Assembly: GCF_004331485.1 (NCBI RefSeq) | Contig: NZ_SJKD01000002.1 | Location: 248,001-312,000 of the forward strand | Length of the DNA: 64,000 bases | From: Kribbella capetownensis | GTDB taxonomy: Bacteria; Actinomycetota; Actinomycetes; Propionibacteriales; Kribbellaceae | Direction of reading: 5' to 3' | Shown here: in pieces, positions 58,642 to 64,000 of the stretch | How positions within the stretch are numbered: the stretch's first letter is position 1 | How the letters are laid out: every line of letters begins with the position of its first letter | Position numbers and translations under genes: made by a program | The notes under the pieces: generated by a model | Told to the model about the DNA's origin: nothing | Database searches by the model: none | What the model saw: only the letters and a program-made list of their open reading frames with translations

Positions 58642-61182
58642 TCAGAGAGTCGCGACGACGGTGACCGAGTCGGATTCGTCCGCATGCCAGACAATCTCAC
58701 CGGTGATCCGGCCGGCGGCCCGCAGGTCGGGCTCGGCCCGCTCCGCCAGCGTGAGCCGGGCGGCCGGGCCGCTGACCTCGACCTTGCTGACCTCGGTCTT
58801 CATCGAGACCTGCGCCGAGGACTTGGCCCCGCGGATGCCCGCAAGCACCTCGGAGACCGCGTCCAGCACCTCAGGCTCCTGCGCCGCGGCCGTCAGGTCG
58901 ACATCCGGCTCCGGCCAGCGGGTCAGGTGGATCGAACCCTCCTGCCACCACGACCACACCTCTTCGGTCGCGAACGGCAGGTACGGCGCGAGCAGCCGCA
59001 ACTGGACCGACAACGCGACGGCCAGCGCCGCCTTCGCCGAGGCCGCGCCGGCGTCACCCTGCCCGCCGTACGCGCGCTCCTTCACCAGCTCGACGTAGTC
59101 GTCGCAGAAGGTCCAGAAGAACCGCTCGGTGACCTCGAGCGCACCGGTGTAGTCGTACCGCTCGAAGGCGGCGGTCGCGTCGGTGACGATCGACCGCAGC
59201 CGCTGCAGCATCGCCAGGTCGACCGGCTCGGTGACTGCGGCCGGGTCGACCGTGGACGCCCCGAAGCTGAGCACGAACTTCGACGCGTTCAGGACCTTGA
59301 TCGCCAGCCGGCGGCCGACCTTCATCTGCGACTCGTCGAACGGCGAGTCCAGCCCCGGCCGTGCCATCGCGGCCCGCCACCGGACGGCGTCCGAGCCGAA
59401 CTTGTTCAGGATGTCGTCCGGCAGGGCCGCGTTGCCCTTGGACTTGCTGAACTTCTTCCGGTCGGGGTCGACGACGAAGCCGGAGATCATCGAACGCCGC
59501 CACGGCAGCGTCTCGTTCTCGAACTTCGCCCGGACCACGCGGGAGAACAGCCAGGTCCGGATGATGTCGTGCGCGTGCGTGTTGAGGTCCATCGGGAAGG
59601 TCCGGGCGAACAGGTCTTCGTCCCGCTCCCAGCCGCAGACGATCTGCGGCGTCAGCGACGACGTGGCCCAGGTGTCCATCACGTCCGGATCCGCCTGGAA
59701 ACCACCCGGCTTGCCCCGCTGCGACTCGTCGTACCCGGAGGGGGCCTGGCCGGTCGGGTCGATCGGCAGGTCCTCCTCCCGCGGGACCAGCGGGTGGTCG
59801 TAGTCCGGCTCGCCGTCCGCGCCGATCGGGTACCAGACCGGGAACGGGACGCCGAAGAAGCGCTGGCGGGAGATCAGCCAGTCGCCGTTCAGCCCCTCGA
59901 CCCAGTTCTGGTAGCGGTGCCGCATGTGCTCCGGCACCCACTCCTCCTGCAGACCGAGCTCGACGAACTCCTCGCGCAGGTGCTCGTCGCGGCCACCGTT
60001 GGCGATGTACCACTGCCGGGTGGAGACGATCTCGAGCGGCTTGTCGCCCTTCTCGAAGAAGTTCGCCATCCGCTCCGTCGGCGTCGGCTCACCGTCCAGG
60101 TCGCCGCTCTCGCGCAGCTTGGCCACGATCAGCTCGCGTGCGCTGAACACGGTCTTGCCGGCCAGTTCGGCGTACAGCTCGGAGCCCTCCAGCCACGGCG
60201 GGGTGTCGCGCAGCAGCCGTCCGTCGCGGCCGATGACCGTGCGGACCGGCAGTTGCAGCTCGCGCCACCACAGGACGTCGGTGAGGTCACCGAACGTGCA
60301 GCACATGGCGATGCCGGCACCCTTGTCCGGCTCGGCGGCCTCGTGGGCGAGGACCGGGAGCTCCACGTCGAACAGCGGCGAGCGGACCGTCGTACCGAAC
60401 AGGTCCTTGTAGCGCTCGTCGGACGGGTGTGCGATCAGCGCGACGCAGGCGGGGATCAGCTCGGGACGGGTGGTCTCGATGTAGATCGGTCCGGCCTGGC
60501 CGTGGAAGGCGATCCGGTGGTAGGCACCGGCGTACGGCCGGGCCTCGAGCTCGGCCTGCGCGACGGCGGTCTGGAAGGTGACGTCCCAGAGCGTCGGCGC
60601 CTCGGCGAGATACGCCTCACCGCGGGCGAAGTTGCGGAGGAAGGCGCGCTGCGACGTCCGGCGGCTGTCGTCGGAGATTGTCGTGTACAGGTACGACCAG
60701 TCGACGCTCAGGCCGACCTGCCGCCACATCCGCTCGAACGCCTGCTCGTCGATGTGGGTCAGCTCGCCGCACAGCTCGACGAAGTTCTGCCGGGAGACCG
60801 GGAGCTGCTTCTTCGGGTCGGGCTTGTCCGGCGGGACGAACGACTCGTCGTAGGGCATGGTCGGGTCACAGCGCACGCCGTAGTAGTTCTGCACCCGACG
60901 CTCGGTCGGCAGGCCGTTGTCGTCCCAGCCGATCGGGTAGAAGACCTTCTTGCCCCGCATCCGCTGGAACCGGGCGATCAGGTCGGTGTGGGTGTAGCTG
61001 AAGATGTGGCCGACGTGTAGCTTCCCGGACACGGTGGGTGGCGGGGTGTCGATCGAGTAGACGTCGGCCCGCTCCGCCGTACGGTCGAACGCGTACGTCT
61101 GCTCGTCCTTCCATACCGCTACCCACTTCGCCTCCAGGCCTTCGAGGGTCGGCTTGTCAGGAACGCGGGACGTATCGGTCAT
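58642..61182 (-). CDS. valS: Valine-tRNA ligase
   Basis: 846 residues, class I aminoacyl-tRNA synthetase. HVGH (56-59) is the HIGH motif and KKFSKSKGN the KMSKS loop; the editing domain lies between. It charges tRNA-Val. ATG 61182 is supported by TACGAT (61195-61190) exactly 7 bases upstream, a leaderless arrangement. It lies divergent from folC with about 75 bases between starts, a common actinobacterial order. The open frame goes on to 61206 but starts before the -10 element. Confidence 0.98.
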   Translation of the reverse strand: MTDTSRVPDKPTLEGLEAKWVAVWKDEQTYAFDRTAERADVYSIDTPPPTVSGKLHVGHIFSYTHTDLIARFQRMRGKKVFYPIGWDDNGLPTERRVQNYYGVRCDPTMPYDESFVPPDKPDPKKQLPVSRQNFVELCGELTHIDEQAFERMWRQVGLSVDWSYLYTTISDDSRRTSQRAFLRNFARGEAYLAEAPTLWDVTFQTAVAQAELEARPYAGAYHRIAFHGQAGPIYIETTRPELIPACVALIAHPSDERYKDLFGTTVRSPLFDVELPVLAHEAAEPDKGAGIAMCCTFGDLTDVLWWRELQLPVRTVIGRDGRLLRDTPPWLEGSELYAELAGKTVFSARELIVAKLRESGDLDGEPTPTERMANFFEKGDKPLEIVSTRQWYIANGGRDEHLREEFVELGLQEEWVPEHMRHRYQNWVEGLNGDWLISRQRFFGVPFPVWYPIGADGEPDYDHPLVPREEDLPIDPTGQAPSGYDESQRGKPGGFQADPDVMDTWATSSLTPQIVCGWERDEDLFARTFPMDLNTHAHDIIRTWLFSRVVRAKFENETLPWRRSMISGFVVDPDRKKFSKSKGNAALPDDILNKFGSDAVRWRAAMARPGLDSPFDESQMKVGRRLAIKVLNASKFVLSFGASTVDPAAVTEPVDLAMLQRLRSIVTDATAAFERYDYTGALEVTERFFWTFCDDYVELVKERAYGGQGDAGAASAKAALAVALSVQLRLLAPYLPFATEEVWSWWQEGSIHLTRWPEPDVDLTAAAQEPEVLDAVSEVLAGIRGAKSSAQVSMKTEVSKVEVSGPAARLTLAERAEPDLRAAGRITGEIVWHADESDSVTVVATL

Positions 61183-61256
61183 GCGCACAATCGTAGTGGT
61201 TGTCAAGGGGTGCTCCGACCGGTTTATCCACAGGCCTTACTAGACTCGGTCTCCTG

Positions 61257-62618
61257 ATGAGCGACCTCACCTACGCCGATGTGTCGGCACGGCTCCAGCA
61301 GCGCTGGCCGGAGCACAAGATCGAGCCCACGCTGGCTCGGGTCCAGCGGCTCGCCGAACTGCTCGGCGACCCGCAGAAGGCCTACCCCGTGGTGCACCTG
61401 ACCGGGACCAACGGCAAGACCTCCACCGCGCGGATGATCGACACCCTGCTCCGCGAGGCGGGGCTGCGGACCGGCCGGTTCACCAGCCCGCACCTGGAGT
61501 CGGTCCGGGAGCGGATCACCCTGGACGGCGAGCCGATCAGCGAGGAGCGCTTCACCGAGGCGTACGCCGAGATCGCGCCGTACCTGGGGGTGGTCGACGC
61601 CGAGCAGGAGCACCCGCTGTCGTTCTTCGAGGTGATGACCGCGATGGCGTTCGCGGTGTTCGCCGACGCCCCGGTCGACGTGGCCGTGATCGAGGTCGGC
61701 CTGGGCGGCACCTGGGACTCGACCAATGTCGCCGACGGGACCGTCTCGGTGATCACCCCGGTCGCGGTCGACCACGCCCACATCCTCGGCGCGGATCCGG
61801 TCACCATCGCCCGGGACAAGGCCGGCATCATCAAGCCCGGCGGTACGACGGTGATGTCGCAGCAGAGCCTGGACGTCTTCGAGGTGCTGCTGACCAAGGC
61901 CGCCGAGGTCGGTTCGCAGGTCGCGCGGGAGGGGATCGAGTTCGGCATCACCAGCCGTTCGCTCGCGGTCGGCGGGCAGGTGATCTCGATCAAGGGGCTC
62001 GGCGGTGAGTACGAGGAGATCTTCGTCCCGCTGCACGGCGAGTACCAGGCGCACAACGCGGCCACCGCGGTTGCTGCGGTCGAGGCGCTGCTCGGCGCCG
62101 GCCCGGAGCACGAGGACCGCGTCACCACCGAACTGCTGCAGGCCGGGTTCGCGCAGGTCACCAGTCCGGGCCGGATGGAGGTCGTCCGGACCAGTCCGAC
62201 GATCATCGTCGACGCCGCACACAACCCGCACGGCGCCGAGGCGACCGCGGCCACGGTGTCCGAGGCCTTCGCGTTCCAGCCGCTGATCGGTGTACTGGGC
62301 TGTATGAAGGACAAGGACGTGTACGGCCTGCTGGAGGCGTACGAGCCGATCATGGAGACGGTCGTCTGCACCCGGAACAGCTTCGTCGAGCGCTCGATGC
62401 CGGCCGAGGAGCTGGGTGAGCTGGCGATCGAGGTGTTCGGCGAGGACCGGGTGCTGGTCCGGCCGCACCTGATCGACGCGATCGACGACGCGATCCGGCT
62501 GGCCGAGGAGAACGCGATCGCGATGGGGACGGGCGGCGTACTGATCACCGGGTCCGTCATCACCGCCGGCGAGGCGCGCACTCTGCTGGTCCGCAAGCCG
62601 AAGCAGGCCGACCAATGA
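61257..62618 (+). CDS. folC: Dihydrofolate synthase/folylpolyglutamate synthase
   Basis: 453 residues. The ATP loop VHLTGTNGKTST (near 49-60) and DAAHNPHG (near 322) are the family signatures; SPHLESVRERI and EVGLGGTWDSTN are conserved. It adds glutamate to dihydropteroate and folates. ATG 61257 lies 10 bases after TAGACT (61241-61246), so the 5' leader is very short. It overlaps the following DUF4233 gene in ATGA. Confidence 0.96.
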   Translation: MSDLTYADVSARLQQRWPEHKIEPTLARVQRLAELLGDPQKAYPVVHLTGTNGKTSTARMIDTLLREAGLRTGRFTSPHLESVRERITLDGEPISEERFTEAYAEIAPYLGVVDAEQEHPLSFFEVMTAMAFAVFADAPVDVAVIEVGLGGTWDSTNVADGTVSVITPVAVDHAHILGADPVTIARDKAGIIKPGGTTVMSQQSLDVFEVLLTKAAEVGSQVAREGIEFGITSRSLAVGGQVISIKGLGGEYEEIFVPLHGEYQAHNAATAVAAVEALLGAGPEHEDRVTTELLQAGFAQVTSPGRMEVVRTSPTIIVDAAHNPHGAEATAATVSEAFAFQPLIGVLGCMKDKDVYGLLEAYEPIMETVVCTRNSFVERSMPAEELGELAIEVFGEDRVLVRPHLIDAIDDAIRLAEENAIAMGTGGVLITGSVITAGEARTLLVRKPKQADQ

Positions 62619-62950
62619 GGTCACTCGCTTCGATCGTGCTCGGGTTCGAGTCGCTGGTGCTGGCGCTGGCCACGCCGGTGATGATCTCGGTCGCGGACAT
62701 CCGGCCTGCTGTGGCTCTGTCCGTGTGCCTCGGGCTGGCCGTCCTCGCGATCGTCGCAGCAGGCCTGCTGCGCAACCAGGTGGGCTACATCCTCGGCTCA
62801 GTGGTCCAGGTCGGTGCGGTCGGCCTCGGCTTCGTCGTACCGGTGATGTTCGTGCTCGGACTGGCGTTCGCGGCCTTCTGGGTGGCGGCCTTCGTGCTCG
62901 GCCGCCGGATCGAGGAAGCCAAAAAGGCACAGCAAGCCCAGAGCGGTTAG
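62615..62950 (+). CDS. DUF4233 membrane protein
   Basis: 111 residues with four membrane helices and a basic end (RRIEEAKKAQ). It matches the small membrane protein that follows folC and precedes ndk in many actinobacteria (DUF4233). Function unknown. ATG 62615 overlaps the folC stop by 4 bases, so expression is coupled. Confidence 0.88.
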   Translation: MRSLASIVLGFESLVLALATPVMISVADIRPAVALSVCLGLAVLAIVAAGLLRNQVGYILGSVVQVGAVGLGFVVPVMFVLGLAFAAFWVAAFVLGRRIEEAKKAQQAQSG

Positions 62951-62988
62951 GCTCAGCGGCCCGAACTACTTCGAGAGAGAGTTGACAG

Positions 62989-63399
62989 ATGTCGCAGCGC
63001 ACCCTGGTCCTGCTGAAGCCCGACACGGTTCGCCGTGGCCTGGTCGGCGAGGTCCTCGGCCGGTTCGAGGCCAAGGGACTCCGGATCGTCGCGATGGACC
63101 AGCGCAGGATCGACGGCGAGCAGGCGGACCAGCACTACGCCGAGCACGTCGAACGCGACTTCTACCCGCCGCTGCGCGACTTCGTCACCAGTGGCCCGCT
63201 CGTTGCCCTGGTGCTCGAGGGTGACGAGGCGGTCGAGGTCGTCCGCCTCCTGAACGGCGCCACCGACGGCCGCAAGGCCGCTCCGGGCACCATCCGCGGC
63301 GACTTCTCCCTCTCCAACCGCGAGAACCTCGTCCACGGCTCCGACTCCCCGGAATCCGCCGACCGCGAGATCAAACTCTGGTTCCCCGACTTCCCCTGA
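62989..63399 (+). CDS. ndk: Nucleoside diphosphate kinase
   Basis: 136 residues, the usual length. RTLVLLKPDTVRRG opens the fold, and the active-site NLVHGSDS contains the phospho-accepting His. It moves phosphate between nucleoside tri- and diphosphates. ATG 62989 follows GAGAGAG. Gene order folC-DUF4233-ndk-mreB is standard for the group. Confidence 0.98.
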   Translation: MSQRTLVLLKPDTVRRGLVGEVLGRFEAKGLRIVAMDQRRIDGEQADQHYAEHVERDFYPPLRDFVTSGPLVALVLEGDEAVEVVRLLNGATDGRKAAPGTIRGDFSLSNRENLVHGSDSPESADREIKLWFPDFP

Positions 63400-63535
63400 G
63401 CGGGGTCGGAGGCCACTGGGGACAGGTCGTGCAGGAATGGATACGATACGTGCCTGGGCGGACGGAACGTGTCGGTCCATGGGGTGAGCGCGGGCGGCGC
63501 TTAGCCTGATCGGGGACCGAGTGGGAGGTGCCGCG

Positions 63536-64000
63536 GTGGCGAACAGCATGCTCGGCCGCGACATGGCGGTTGATCTGGGTACGGCGAACACCCTTGTGTA
63601 CGTGCGTGGTCGAGGCGTCGTACTGAACGAGCCATCTGTGGTGGCGACCCGGACCGACGAACCGCGCGAGGCGGTCGCGTTCGGGCACGAGGCGAAGAAG
63701 ATGATCGGCCGGACGCCCGGCAACATCACCGCGATCCGGCCGCTCAAGGACGGCGTCATCGCCGACTTCGACGCCGCCGAGCAGATGCTGCGCTACTTCA
63801 TCCAGCGCGTGCACCGGCGCCGGTACTTCGCGAAACCGCGGATCGTGGTCTGCGTGCCGTCCGGGATCACCGCGGTCGAGCAGCGCGCGGTCCGCGACGC
63901 CGGCTACATGGCCGGGGCCCGCAAGGTCTACATCATCGAGGAGCCGATGGCGGCCGCGCTCGGCTCCAATCTCGAGGTCCGCGACGCCACCGGCAACATG
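63536..64000 (+). CDS. mreB: Rod-shape protein MreB, 3' end outside window
   Basis: About 155 residues visible. The actin-like nucleotide-binding start [20 protein letters not shown], the phrase [16 protein letters not shown] and [19 protein letters not shown] are MreB hallmarks; the region [19 protein letters not shown] follows. It forms filaments that guide lateral wall synthesis. GTG 63536 follows GGGAGGTG. The gap after ndk (136 bases) has a weak hairpin over the ndk stop (63386-63409). Confidence 0.96.
   Translation, partial: MANSMLGRDMAVDLGTANTLVYVRGRGVVLNEPSVVATRTDEPREAVAFGHEAKKMIGRTPGNITAIRPLKDGVIADFDAAEQMLRYFIQRVHRRRYFAKPRIVVCVPSGITAVEQRAVRDAGYMAGARKVYIIEEPMAAALGSNLEVRDATGNM

Noticed and set aside
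58582..61020. 812-codon plus-strand frame opposite valS
   Set aside because: Shadow of valS; no domain and typical antisense composition.
1..64000. CRISPR array, IS element, prophage or integrase
   Set aside because: No regularly spaced repeats, transposase or integrase motifs or attachment-like tRNA duplications were seen. The tRNA-Gly and tRNA-Pro genes have no partial copies nearby.

Overview
The window is high-GC DNA from a free-living actinobacterium. The gene order tig-clpP1-clpP2-clpX and valS-folC-DUF4233-ndk-mreB, the many TetR, ABC and secreted proteins, the Tat signals and the large number of apparently leaderless genes suggest a soil member of the Propionibacteriales. Kribbella or a near relative is my best guess, by inference and without any database search. 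I see no insertion sequence, prophage, integrase or CRISPR array. No gap without a gene exceeds about 230 bases.

Layout. Positions 1-5.7 kb hold a cut-off MFS transporter, a 13-codon gene with its own promoter and terminator, two TetR regulators each divergent from its probable target (a thioesterase, a cupin), an ATPase and an APH-fold kinase. From 5.8 to 13.8 kb, on the minus strand, lie a two-subunit ABC exporter, an MFS transporter and a MoxR/VWA pair. From 13.9 to 21.8 kb there is a secreted repeat protein and then a run of small single-domain enzymes: two DinB proteins, a nucleotidyltransferase behind a leader peptide, a P-loop kinase, VOC, YCII, a cytidine deaminase-like protein, a RibD-C reductase and a GNAT. 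From 21.8 to 26.8 kb are tRNA-Gly, tRNA-Pro, trigger factor, a 47-aa ORF, clpP1, clpP2 and clpX.

From 26.8 to 42.7 kb lies a two-armed carbohydrate locus. The leftward arm carries a solute-binding protein, Gfo/Idh/MocA oxidoreductase, heparinase II/III-type lyase, two amidohydrolases, a regulator and a HemL-like aminotransferase. The rightward arm carries two ABC permeases, a Tat-exported toroid-like protein, an FAH hydrolase, and NagB-, SIS- and NagA-type proteins. The genes mostly overlap by 1-10 bases and the arms diverge from one operator-rich region. The natural reading is import of an amino-sugar-containing oligosaccharide, cleavage in the cytoplasm, and separate processing of the amino-sugar and acidic or keto halves. 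The substrate is unknown. There is no ABC ATPase and no sugar kinase in the locus.

From 42.7 to 58.5 kb come a LuxR regulator, a PhoD-type phosphodiesterase, secreted proteins, an ECF sigma/anti-sigma pair divergent from a lipoprotein, TrmB and winged-helix regulators divergent from a 1,335-aa subtilase-kelch protein, a PEBP lipoprotein, a phosphodiester glycosidase, an AEC permease and a membrane protein. From 58.6 to 64 kb are valS, folC, DUF4233, ndk and the start of mreB.

The most unusual signal is a shared promoter design: two TGAAAG-like repeats 11 bases apart, then exactly 10 bases, then an AG-core -10 element. It occurs three times: before the MFS gene at 875, before the 13-codon gene at 1004, and before the 47-aa ORF at 23650. 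The last two are short transcripts ending in strong hairpins. This looks like a small regulon of micropeptides and a transporter under one OmpR/SARP-like regulator that is not in the window.
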